DNA of 36,644 bases from a virus, in the IMG/VR virus record IMGVR_UViG_3300021182_000107, positions 1 to 36,644 of that record. One strand, 5' to 3'. Position 1 is the first letter of the stretch. The number at the start of each line of letters is the position of its first letter. The translations under genes were made by a program, and so were the position numbers. This document shows positions 13,208 through 20,890 of the stretch, in pieces. Under the pieces are notes generated by a model. It searched no databases. It worked only from the letters and a program-made list of their open reading frames with translations, and was not told where the DNA came from.

Positions 13208-13590
13208 TGTCAACGGACAACATAGTGCAACTGATCATCGGCGCTCCAGGCATCATAGCGATGCTGTGGCTGGTGGTGTCTTTCGTCATGCAAAAGGTCT
13301 CCGGGGATGAGGCCAACGTCGCCGTCGACAAACTCGAAAGCGAAACCATCGCGCCGATGAATAAGTCGGTCATTGACCACGACCGGCGGATTATTCGCCT
13401 CGAAGAAAAGATCAGTGCGATCCCCACCCAGCGCGATTTTCAGACGCTGGAGAATACGGTCTCCGAGTTGGGCGGCGACATCAAGGAACTGACGGCCGAA
13501 AACCGCGCTCTGCACGGTCTGGTCGAGCGCATCGAGCGGTCGGTCAACGTGATGAACGAAGCCCTATTGACGAGAAGCAATGCCACATGA
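13207..13590 (+). CDS. Mu gp25-like membrane-anchored coiled-coil protein (DUF2730 type)
   Basis: GTG at 13207 overlaps the previous TAG and follows GGGGGA. One membrane span near the N-terminus (APGIIAMLWLVVSFVMQKV) is followed by a long coiled coil (HDRRIIRLEEKISAIPTQRD onward) ending near residue 120. This fits the DUF2730 proteins found at the gp25 position in Mu-like phages, right before gp26, gp27 and terminase. The role is unknown; perhaps a membrane-linked assembly factor. In-frame sequence upstream of 13207 lies inside the zinc-finger gene and is excluded. Confidence 0.75.
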   Translation: MSTDNIVQLIIGAPGIIAMLWLVVSFVMQKVSGDEANVAVDKLESETIAPMNKSVIDHDRRIIRLEEKISAIPTQRDFQTLENTVSELGGDIKELTAENRALHGLVERIERSVNVMNEALLTRSNAT

Positions 13591-13892
13591 CCCCTTATGA
13601 AAAGACCCTGGCCGAACATCGCCGAATTACCATCTTGCGGCTGATGGCGGATGGCGGCGGTTCTTCAAACGAGAGCGTTCTGACGGACGCCCTCGAAGGG
13701 ATTGGTCTGGAAGCGGGTTTGACGCGCGAGGCCGTGCGCGTCGATCTGAAGTTTTTAGAAGACTGCGGCGCGATCCGTCAGGAATGGTTCGGCGACAAGA
13801 TGGTGGTCGCCCATATTACCGTTCGCGGCGTCGATATCGCCAAGGGCCGCATCTTTGTTGATGGCATCAAGCGCCCTTCGATTGGGGTGTGA
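13587..13892 (+). CDS. Mu gp26-like winged-helix protein
   Basis: The 101-residue product has an ArsR/MarR-like winged-helix pattern: HRRITILRLMADGGGSSNES (helix and turn), GLTREAVRVDLKFLEDCG (recognition helix region), then the wing VVAHITVRGVDIAKG. Mu gp26 homologues at this position show the same pattern and are of unknown function, perhaps assisting packaging. It overlaps the gp25-like gene by ATGA and is two bases from the small terminase. Confidence 0.82.
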   Translation: MTPYEKTLAEHRRITILRLMADGGGSSNESVLTDALEGIGLEAGLTREAVRVDLKFLEDCGAIRQEWFGDKMVVAHITVRGVDIAKGRIFVDGIKRPSIGV

Positions 13893-13893
13893 C

Positions 13894-14454
13894 ATGTCCC
13901 AGCGCTCAACCATCGAACAGTTGCCGCCCGAGCAAAGAGCGCGCGTCGATGCCTTATGTGTGGACAAGTCCCTGACGCTGACCGAGTTGCGGGAACGGCT
14001 CACTGAAGAAATAGGAGACGCCGCACCGTCCCGCTCTGCGCTCGGCCGTCATCGGCTCAAGGTCGAAGAGGTCGCGCAAGCGATGCGCGAAAGCCGCGAG
14101 GCGGCGAAGGTGCTGCGCGCCGAGATGGGCGACCTCACGGACGATGTGCAGTCGCGGCTCAATTATGAGATGCTCCAAGGCCAGCTCTTCAAGGCGCAGA
14201 TGGCGATCATGTCGGGCGACTTTGCACCCGAAAACATGATCAAGGAATTCCGCGGTATGGCCGACGCGCTCTACCGCCTATCCGCATCGCGCAAGATCGA
14301 CGCCGACCGCATCGTGCGGATCAAGCAGGAAGCTGCGAAGGAAACGGCACAGAAAGCGGTAACAGAAATCGACGCAGTTGCCGCCAAGACGCCGGGCCTT
14401 TCGAAAGACACCGTTGACGACATCAAGCGCCGCATCCTGGGGATCGCCACATGA
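13894..14454 (+). CDS. Small terminase subunit, Mu gp27 type (DUF3486)
   Basis: The product (186 residues) fits the DUF3486 family: IEQLPPEQRARVDALCVDKS at the start, LRERLTEEIG and the PSRSALGRHR segment typical of the family HTH, then a long helical region (LNYEMLQGQLFKAQMAIMSG). The small terminase recognises the phage end and recruits the motor. It directly precedes terL and overlaps it by ATGA. ATG 13894 is two bases after the previous stop; upstream codons are shadow. Confidence 0.88.
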   Translation: MSQRSTIEQLPPEQRARVDALCVDKSLTLTELRERLTEEIGDAAPSRSALGRHRLKVEEVAQAMRESREAAKVLRAEMGDLTDDVQSRLNYEMLQGQLFKAQMAIMSGDFAPENMIKEFRGMADALYRLSASRKIDADRIVRIKQEAAKETAQKAVTEIDAVAAKTPGLSKDTVDDIKRRILGIAT

Positions 14455-16127
14455 GCGGTGAGCCGATCGGCGCGCTTCCCGGTGTGCCGCTCTCCGAAGA
14501 GGATTGGAAACGCCACCGAATGGAAGCGGTGGCGTCGCTGCCTGAGTGCCTCAAGGGCAAGTCTCTGCCCGACATCTTCATGCCGTTCCAGAAAGCGCTG
14601 CTGCAATCGACCAAGGATTGGCAGCTCACGGTGGCCGAGAAGAGCCGCCGCACCGGCGCGACCTGGGGCGTTGGCGCCGACGCTGTTCTGACTTCGGCCG
14701 CTGCCCGCGATGCGGGCGGCATGGACACGCTCTATCTCGGTTACAACCTCGATATGGCGCGCGAGTTTATCGACACCTGCGCCATGTGGGCCAAGGCATT
14801 TTCCTCGGCCGCCAGCGCGGTCGAAGAGTTCATGTTTCCGAACGGCCAAGAGAAGGGCGAAGACAAGTTCATCCAGGCGTTCCGCATCCGCTTCGCCTCC
14901 GGCTTCGAAATCGTCGCCCTGACATCCCGCCCGCGCTCGCTACGTGGTCGCCAAGGCTTTGTGATCCTCGACGAGTTTGCGTTCCACGACGATGCCGAAG
15001 AGTTGCTTAAGGCGGCTTTCGCGCTGCTGATCTGGGGCGGCAAGTTGCTCGTCATCTCGACCCACAACGGCGCCGAGAACCCGTTCAACAAGCTGATCGA
15101 GGAAATCCGCTCCGGCAAGAAGATCGGCAATGTGGTGCGTTGCACGTTCGACGAAGCGGTCGAGCAAGGGCTTTACCAGCGCATCTGCCTGGTCACCGGC
15201 AAAGTGTGGTCGCCGGAGGCCGAAGCGGCATGGCGCACCAAGATCAGAAAAAACTACGGTGCCCATGCCGACGAGGAACTCGACTGCGTGCCGAGCCTGG
15301 GCAGCGGCGTCTATATCCCGCGCGTCGTGATCGAGGCGTGCGCGATGAAGGACCTGCCGGTTCTGCGTCTGCAATGCCCCGACACTTTCACGACAAAGCC
15401 GCAGCCCTATCGCGAGAAGTTCGTCGAGGACTGGCTACATGAGGCGGTTGATCCGGTTTTGGCGACGCTTGATAAGTCGGAGCGCCATGCCTACGGCCTC
15501 GACTTCGCCCGTAGCGGGGACCTATCGGTGTTTGCGCCGATAGCTACCAAGCGCAATCTGACGCGCCGCGTGCCGTTTGTCATCGAAATGAAAAATGTGC
15601 CGTTCGAACAACAGCGCCAGGTCGTGTTCTACGTCACCGAACGGTTGCCGCGGCGCGGCGCCGGAAAGTTCGACGCCACCGGCAACGGCTCCTATCTCGC
15701 CGAGGTCACCATGCAGAAGTATGGCGAGACCGAAGTCGAGTGCGTCAAGATCAGCCAAAAATGGTATCTGGAAAATGCCCCCAAGCTGAAAGCGGCAATC
15801 GAAGATCGCGCCTTCGAATTCCCGGCCGACGACTATCTCACGTCCGATCTGGCAATGATCAAGCTGATGGCGGGCGTGCCGATGGTGCCCGACAGCGCCC
15901 ACAACGACGACCGCGACGGCGGCGAACGCCACGGCGACTTTGCCCCGGCCGCGATGCTGGCCTACGCGGCGAGCGTGGCCGACGCCAATTCGGCGACCTG
16001 TAGCGGCTTCATTGCCGTGCCGAAGTCGGCGGGCAAGTTCGACACGGGTGGTGGGGATGGCCAAAACGGAACCTTCCGCATGCGGGCGGACGAACAACCT
16101 AGCGGCTCCGGCCGCGGTAGCTGGTAG
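14451..16127 (+). CDS. Large terminase subunit (Mu gp28 type)
   Basis: This 558-residue DNA-packaging motor and nuclease has the ATPase motifs: a deviant Walker A KSRRTGAT (64-71), Walker B VILDEF (Asp174-Glu175), and motif III VISTHNGAEN (201-210). The RNase H-like nuclease domain follows, with acidic residues Asp351 (YGLDFARSGD), Asp408 (KFDATGNG) and Asp496 (RHGDFAPA). In Mu-like phages it packages a headful including host DNA. The C-terminal 30 residues are Gly/Ser-rich and flexible. Its stop codon lies at the AGGAG site of the portal gene, so translation is probably coupled. Confidence 0.95.
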   Translation: MSGEPIGALPGVPLSEEDWKRHRMEAVASLPECLKGKSLPDIFMPFQKALLQSTKDWQLTVAEKSRRTGATWGVGADAVLTSAAARDAGGMDTLYLGYNLDMAREFIDTCAMWAKAFSSAASAVEEFMFPNGQEKGEDKFIQAFRIRFASGFEIVALTSRPRSLRGRQGFVILDEFAFHDDAEELLKAAFALLIWGGKLLVISTHNGAENPFNKLIEEIRSGKKIGNVVRCTFDEAVEQGLYQRICLVTGKVWSPEAEAAWRTKIRKNYGAHADEELDCVPSLGSGVYIPRVVIEACAMKDLPVLRLQCPDTFTTKPQPYREKFVEDWLHEAVDPVLATLDKSERHAYGLDFARSGDLSVFAPIATKRNLTRRVPFVIEMKNVPFEQQRQVVFYVTERLPRRGAGKFDATGNGSYLAEVTMQKYGETEVECVKISQKWYLENAPKLKAAIEDRAFEFPADDYLTSDLAMIKLMAGVPMVPDSAHNDDRDGGERHGDFAPAAMLAYAASVADANSATCSGFIAVPKSAGKFDTGGGDGQNGTFRMRADEQPSGSGRGSW

Positions 16128-16136
16128 GAGCTGACG

Positions 16137-17705
16137 ATGCTTCCGAGATTTGTCACCGCCGCGTTGGCCTACTTTAAAGGCGATAGCGGCAAGCAGGTGC
16201 TGGAGGACCATCACTCCGGCGCAACGCTGACCGGCGTACGCCAGGTGTTTCATTCCGGCGTCAGCCGCAATCTCGACCCGCGGCGCATCGCGGCGATCTT
16301 GCGTGAGGCCGACGAAGGCATTCCGCAGCGCCTTATGGAGCTGGCCGAGGAGATCGAAGAAAAGTTCCCCCAGTACATCTCGGTTCTCGGAACCCGCAAG
16401 CGCCAGGTTGCACAGCTGCCGATGACGGTGGTCGCCGCGAAGAACGGCAGCGAGATCGACAAGCAGATTGCCGAAGCGGTGCAAGAGGACTTGGTCGACA
16501 GCGGTGTGATCGATCGCGCGTTGTTCGATATGCTCGATGCTGTCGGCAAAGGATACTCGCTCAGCGAAATCATCTGGGATACCAGCGGACCGCACTTCAA
16601 GCCGGCCAAGATCGAACACGTCGATCCGCGCTTTGTCCGTTTCGACCGTGCCACGATGCGCATTCCGATGTTGCTCGGCGACAGTGGCCAAGACGAGGTG
16701 CTCACGCCGTTCAAATATGTCTGGCTGGAACTGAAGGCGAAGTCCGGCATCCCGGTGCGCGGCGGTATCGTGCGGGCCGCGGTGTGGTGCTGGCTGTTCC
16801 AGAATTTCTCGCTTAAGGACTGGGTTCAGTTCGTCGAGATCTACGGTCTGCCGCTGCGCATCGGCAAATATCCGATCGGGGCGAGCGAAAACGATAAGAA
16901 AGAACTGCTTCTGGCCGTGGCGCATCTGGCCTCAGACGCCGCCGGCATCATTCCGCAAAATATGCTGATCGAGTTTAAGGAGACCGCGAATAAGGGCTCC
17001 TCGGCCGATCTATACGAGCGTCTGTGTAAGTACATGGACGAGGCCGTGTCGAAAATGGTGTTGGGGCAAACCGGCACTACGGACGCCACCGGCGCGTCCG
17101 GGCTGGGCAGCGGTACCGAACATACGCAAGTGCGCGAGGACATTGAACGAGCCGACGCAAACGCCTTGTCGGCCGCGCTCAACGAATGTCTCGTCAAGTC
17201 CTATGTGATGTTCAATTTTGGTGAGCAGCCGCGCTATCCGTGGCTGCGCATCGGCCGGGATGACGAAGCCGATGCCCAGCTGATGATCACGGCGGCGGAA
17301 AAGCTCGTGCCGTTAGGCTTCAAGATCGTGCAATCAGACATCCGCCAGGCCGTGGGTTTCACCGAACCAAAAGACGGCGACGAGTTGTTCACGCCGCCCG
17401 CGGCGCCTGCACCCACCACACCGGTCACATCGGACATCGGTCCGGCCGTTGCGCGCGCGTTGGCGGCATCCGTTAAAGGCGACGCCATCGATCCCGTCGT
17501 TGCTGCGATCCTATCCGATTGGCAGCCGATGATGGAGCCGGTCATGGGGCAGATCGAAACAGCAATCGCATCGGCCAAGACCTTCGAAGAGGCCCGCGCC
17601 AATCTCGCCAAGATCGATCCCAACATGGCCAAGTTCGCCGAGCTGATGTTTTCGGCGAAGTTTCAGGCGGTAGGCGGCGGAGCACTCGGCGCGACTGTGA
17701 AGTGA
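16137..17705 (+). CDS. Portal protein (Mu gp29, DUF935)
   Basis: The 522-residue protein matches the DUF935 portal family in length and motif order: LDPRRIAAILREADEGIPQR at the start, DGKGYSLSEIIWD-like sequence (residues about 136-148), the WVQFVEIYGLPLRIGKYP segment, then GTEHTQVREDIERADANALS. It forms the dodecameric ring at the packaging vertex. AGGAG at 16126-16130 positions ATG 16137. The C-terminal region after about residue 420 is Pro/Thr/Ala-rich, then helical, as usual in this family. It sits between terminase and MuF as in Mu. Confidence 0.93.
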   Translation: MLPRFVTAALAYFKGDSGKQVLEDHHSGATLTGVRQVFHSGVSRNLDPRRIAAILREADEGIPQRLMELAEEIEEKFPQYISVLGTRKRQVAQLPMTVVAAKNGSEIDKQIAEAVQEDLVDSGVIDRALFDMLDAVGKGYSLSEIIWDTSGPHFKPAKIEHVDPRFVRFDRATMRIPMLLGDSGQDEVLTPFKYVWLELKAKSGIPVRGGIVRAAVWCWLFQNFSLKDWVQFVEIYGLPLRIGKYPIGASENDKKELLLAVAHLASDAAGIIPQNMLIEFKETANKGSSADLYERLCKYMDEAVSKMVLGQTGTTDATGASGLGSGTEHTQVREDIERADANALSAALNECLVKSYVMFNFGEQPRYPWLRIGRDDEADAQLMITAAEKLVPLGFKIVQSDIRQAVGFTEPKDGDELFTPPAAPAPTTPVTSDIGPAVARALAASVKGDAIDPVVAAILSDWQPMMEPVMGQIETAIASAKTFEEARANLAKIDPNMAKFAELMFSAKFQAVGGGALGATVK

Positions 17706-17712
17706 CGGCGCG

Positions 17713-18462
17713 ATGCCCCTCCTCAGCGTCCGCGATATTACCCCTCAAAACGCCTTAAAGGCGTTTCGAACGCGCCTGGCACAACCGACGCCGGAATATT
17801 CGTGGCTCGATCTGTGGCAGCACGAACATGCCAATGCCTTCACGGTGGCAAAGACGGCAGGCCACGACGTGCTGGGCGATATCGGCAAATCGCTCGACGA
17901 TGCCATCGCTAAGGGCGAGACGTTCGAAACCTGGTCGCGCAAGCTGATCCCGACGCTGCAGGATAAGGGCTGGTGGGGAACTGGCCCGGCTCTCGATCCT
18001 GAAACCGGCGCGATGGTGGAAAGCCGTCTCGGATCGTTGCGCCGGCTAGATGTCATCTACGACACCAACCTGCGCCAATCCTACGCGGCGGGACGCTGGC
18101 TGGAGATCGAGCGCAACAAGACCGACGTGCCGTACCTGATGTACAAACACAACTTCAGTCTTCATCCACGTGCCGAGCACGAAGCATGGGACGGCATTTG
18201 TTTGCCGGTCGATGATCCGTGGTGGCTAACGCATTATCCGCCCAACGCTTGGAAGTGTCATTGCAGCGTGATCCCGGTGACGCGCACGCAATTTGACCGG
18301 CTGGATAAGTCTGGCCGCATCACAACGGAGGCGCCGAAGATCGTCACGCGGGACTTTCGCAATAAGCGCACCGGTGAGGTCACAGCGATACCCGAAGGCA
18401 TCGATCCGGGCTTTGGCTACAACGCGGGCGTGGCCCTGCTGGAGGCACTGGCCGGTGGTTAA
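17713..18462 (+). CDS. MuF-family head morphogenesis protein (Mu gp30)
   Basis: This is a 249-residue MuF/SPP1 gp7-family minor head protein. The family signature is seen at residues 151-186: HPRAEHEAWDG, then THYPPNAWKCHC with the conserved Cys182 and Cys184. Such proteins enter the prohead with the portal and may be ejected with DNA. No toxin domain is fused. The start ATG 17713 has no strong ribosome-binding site (GAAGTGA upstream). It ends the operon segment; a 420-base gap follows. Confidence 0.92.
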   Translation: MPLLSVRDITPQNALKAFRTRLAQPTPEYSWLDLWQHEHANAFTVAKTAGHDVLGDIGKSLDDAIAKGETFETWSRKLIPTLQDKGWWGTGPALDPETGAMVESRLGSLRRLDVIYDTNLRQSYAAGRWLEIERNKTDVPYLMYKHNFSLHPRAEHEAWDGICLPVDDPWWLTHYPPNAWKCHCSVIPVTRTQFDRLDKSGRITTEAPKIVTRDFRNKRTGEVTAIPEGIDPGFGYNAGVALLEALAGG

Positions 18463-18826
18463 AACGGGCACCGCCAGAGCGGCATTTAAGGTCCGCCAAC
18501 CGTTAACCGTCCAGTCCAGGGCTTGTGGCCGCCCCTGGGGCTGGTAGTGGCCGGGAGGGGTGAGGCCACAGAATGCGTCAGGAAGCCCGACGACCCTCCT
18601 CCAGGCCCTCCCGGAGCCTGAAACAGTCCGACCGGCCTGCCAGCCTTTTAAGAGGGGCTTAAAAACGATCCTAATACCGGCCCGACCTGCCATTTTGCCC
18701 CGGACGGCCATCCCCCCCTCCAAATCCGGCCCGAACGGGGGTATGAAGGCGTCCGCGCGCCCGCTTCGAGGCGCCCAGGCAGTGCCCCGCCAGGGCCTCG
18801 CCAACCCGCTTTAGACCAGACCGGTG
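18463..18826 (+). other. Gene-poor gap with hairpins upstream of the protease promoter
   Basis: No frame here has convincing coding character; an 84-codon frame at 18560-18814 is Pro/Arg-rich and has no ribosome-binding site. The stretch is unusually rich in C and G runs. Visible structure includes GTGGCC (18547-18552) pairing with GGCCAC (18564-18569), with another GTGGCC at 18525-18530 able to compete for the same partner, and TTTTAAG (18646-18652) pairing with CTTAAAA (18658-18664) around AGGGG. In Mu the corresponding place holds gene G, which here lies further downstream, so the gap may be a gene relic, a long untranslated region or an RNA gene. Confidence 0.5.
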
Positions 18827-18886
18827 CGCCGGGGATATTTCTCCCCGGCCACGGCATGCGCGGGCCGGATCATTGTCCGGGCCATG
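18827..18886 (+). promoter_or_regulatory. Late promoter candidate: dyad 45.5 bp before the protease ATG
   Basis: GCCGGGGA (18828-18835) and TCCCCGGC (18842-18849) form a perfect 8-bp dyad with spacer TATTTC, differing from the copy at 11146 only in one spacer base within the core. The dyad centre is 45.5 bp before ATG 18884, the same distance as at the endolysin. The bases before the ATG (GTCCGGGCC) resemble those there, and no Shine-Dalgarno is present. In Mu the promoter PI lies before gene I, the same location. Confidence 0.65.
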
Positions 18887-20026
18887 ACGACGCTTGTTCT
18901 TATCGACCGACCCGATGTTGCGGTCGCGCTCTGCGCGGCCGTCGATCTTTACGACACTGCCAACTGCTCGGTCACCGAGCTGGTGATCGCGGACGGCGGC
19001 CAGGCGCCCGAATGGGTGCAGCTGCTTCCCGCCGGTGATGTGAAGCCGGTGGACGGACGCGATCCGTGGACCAACCGCGATCCCGAACAAGTCATCGCCG
19101 CGTCGGCCACCGCGCTGGCGCGCATGTCGATCGATTACGACCACGGAACCGACAATGGCGGTTCGTCGCGCGCTGCCGGCTGGATCAAAGAGCTGAAGGC
19201 CAAGGGTCCGAAAGGTGAGCCCGGTATCTGGGCGCGCGTCGAATGGAACGAGGACGGCGCCAAGGCGGTTGCCGCCAAGGAATATCGCTTCCTCTCGCCC
19301 GTATTCAACTTCGTGAAGTCGACGCGCCAGGTCACAGACGTGGTGCGCGCGGCTCTCACCAATAACCCCGCGCTGGTTTTGAAGGCGCTGGCCTCGGCAC
19401 AGCCGAACAACAACCCCAACAAGGAGACGACGTTGGACCTTAAAGCACTCGCGAAGCTGCTCGGCTTGCCCGAGACGGCGACGCAGGCGGACATTGAAGC
19501 CGCCATTAAGGGGCTCTGTGACGGCCAGGCCGCCATGGCTGCCAAGAAGAAGGGCGTCTGCTCAGTCATGAGCGCCGCCGGCCTTGCCGAGGATTTCGAC
19601 AAGTTCGACGACGCCGCAGCGACCGCGATCTGCACCAAGATTAAGACGGTGCCGGCGGACGTGACCGAACTTGCCACGCTGCGCGCCGAACACTCGACGG
19701 CGTTGGCGCGTATCCTCGAACTCGAAGGCAAGGCGGAAACCCAGACCGCCGAGCAGATGGTCGACGCCGCTATTGCCGCAGTCAAGCTCACACCCGGCCA
19801 GCGAGTAAGTGCACTCGCGCTGTGCCGGCATGATCCCGCCGCGTTCAAGGCCCTGATCGAAAAGGCTGTGCCGGTCGTCGTGCCGGGCAAGAAGGACGCG
19901 CCCAATGGTGGCGGCGCGCAGTCCGGTAAACTGGACGAAGGCCAGACCGCCATCTGCCGGATGACCGGCGTCAATCCCGAAGATTTCGTCAAGAACCTTC
20001 CGGCCAAATACGAGGAGACCGTTTGA
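18884..20026 (+). CDS. I: Capsid protease with C-terminal scaffold (Mu gpI)
   Basis: This 380-residue protein matches Mu gp32 (I), the head maturation protease. The N-terminal protease part (about 1-170) includes MSIDYDHGTDNGGSSRAAGW, where the His of the D-x-D-H segment is a family hallmark, and YRFLSPVFNF. The C-terminal part (about 184-380) is a helical scaffold region that is also made alone from an internal start. The protease removes the scaffold after shell assembly. ATG 18884 is chosen because the longer frame from 18824 runs through the promoter dyad. No Shine-Dalgarno is visible, which fits a leaderless transcript. Confidence 0.9.
   Translation: MTTLVLIDRPDVAVALCAAVDLYDTANCSVTELVIADGGQAPEWVQLLPAGDVKPVDGRDPWTNRDPEQVIAASATALARMSIDYDHGTDNGGSSRAAGWIKELKAKGPKGEPGIWARVEWNEDGAKAVAAKEYRFLSPVFNFVKSTRQVTDVVRAALTNNPALVLKALASAQPNNNPNKETTLDLKALAKLLGLPETATQADIEAAIKGLCDGQAAMAAKKKGVCSVMSAAGLAEDFDKFDDAAATAICTKIKTVPADVTELATLRAEHSTALARILELEGKAETQTAEQMVDAAIAAVKLTPGQRVSALALCRHDPAAFKALIEKAVPVVVPGKKDAPNGGGAQSGKLDEGQTAICRMTGVNPEDFVKNLPAKYEETV
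19433..20026 (+). CDS. Z: Scaffold protein from an internal in-frame start (Mu gpZ)
   Basis: Inside the protease gene, a perfect AAGGAG (19421-19426) stands six bases before an in-frame TTG at 19433, opening LDLKALAKLLGLPETATQAD. The result is a 197-residue helical scaffold sharing the C-terminus of the protease. Mu makes scaffold Z in just this way, from the same frame within I. The helix-rich centre (ELATLRAEHSTALARILELE) suits a coiled-coil core of the prohead. TTG is a weak start, but the ribosome-binding site is among the best in the window. Confidence 0.75.
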   Translation: MDLKALAKLLGLPETATQADIEAAIKGLCDGQAAMAAKKKGVCSVMSAAGLAEDFDKFDDAAATAICTKIKTVPADVTELATLRAEHSTALARILELEGKAETQTAEQMVDAAIAAVKLTPGQRVSALALCRHDPAAFKALIEKAVPVVVPGKKDAPNGGGAQSGKLDEGQTAICRMTGVNPEDFVKNLPAKYEETV

Positions 20027-20874
20027 TGAGCCTTTCCGCAGAACGCAATACGATGTCCCGCACTCGACATTTTCTGTCGGTCAGTGTTGCGGCAAACGTC
20101 CTGATCTATGCCGGGGCGCTCGTTTGCCTGACGGCCACCGGCTTTGCCACGCCGGGCGCGGCGATCGCCACACTTCGCGGCGCCGGCCGGGCCAGCGAAA
20201 CCAAGACCAACGTGGGCGGCCAGGACGGCGACACGATCATCCAGGTCGAAACCGGCACCTTCCTATTCAACAACTCGGCGGGCGCGGACGAAATCACCAA
20301 CGCCCAGCGCTACCAGATGTGCTACGTCGAGGACGACGAAACCGTCGCCAAGACGAACGGCGGCGCGACCCGAGGACCGGCCGGGTTCATCATCGATGTC
20401 GATGATCGCGGCGTGTGGGTGTTGCTCGGCGAGCCGTTGCCGCAAGCTCTCGCCGGCGGAATGCTCGCGGCCAACAACGGCAGCGATGCCGCGAATGTGG
20501 CAACGTTCCGGGCCAACATCTGTGCCAATAAGCTCTACGTGCCGGTCCATGCTGCGGACCTGAAGGCCGCGGACGGTTCGGTTTACGGCTTTGTCGCGCC
20601 GTGCGTCGGCACCATCACCAAAGTGCTGTCGAGCTTGCAGGGGCACGCGCTCGCTACCGGCGACGCGACCCTTACCGGCAAGATCGGTGCCGTGGCGATC
20701 ACCAATGGCGTGGTGACGATCACACAGGCGGGCTCGGCGATTGGCGACAAGGACAACGCCACGCCCACCGCGGCCAACGTGGTCGCCGCGGGCGATTACG
20801 TCACCTTCACGGTGGGAGGTGCGAACGACAATGCCGCTGCGTTCGCCGATCTCGTCGTCGAGATCACCTTCTAA
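20026..20874 (+). CDS. Probable capsid cement/decoration protein (DUF2190-like)
   Basis: The 282-residue product lies between scaffold and major capsid, the place of decoration proteins. It is rich in beta-strand, Gly, Ala and Thr. It contains GQDGDTIIQVETGTFLF and RGVWVLLGEPLPQALAGGML, which recall cement proteins of Mu-like alphaproteobacterial phages, and a second beta domain (about 170-282) ending in DYVTFTVGGANDN and VEITF. ATG 20026 overlaps the previous stop and has GAGGAG upstream. Identity as cement protein is inferred from position and composition. Confidence 0.72.
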   Translation: MSLSAERNTMSRTRHFLSVSVAANVLIYAGALVCLTATGFATPGAAIATLRGAGRASETKTNVGGQDGDTIIQVETGTFLFNNSAGADEITNAQRYQMCYVEDDETVAKTNGGATRGPAGFIIDVDDRGVWVLLGEPLPQALAGGMLAANNGSDAANVATFRANICANKLYVPVHAADLKAADGSVYGFVAPCVGTITKVLSSLQGHALATGDATLTGKIGAVAITNGVVTITQAGSAIGDKDNATPTAANVVAAGDYVTFTVGGANDNAAAFADLVVEITF

Positions 20875-20890
20875 TCGGAGTGCGCAGCAC

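Noticed and set aside
15522-16925. Long minus-strand frame (467 codons) opposite terminase and portal
   Set aside because: It spans two well-identified genes on the other strand and is His/Arg-rich, as expected of a shadow.
18560-18814. Possible 84-residue gene in the late gap
   Set aside because: It is Pro/Arg-rich, lacks a ribosome-binding site and shows no GC-ending codon bias, so the gap is left unassigned.
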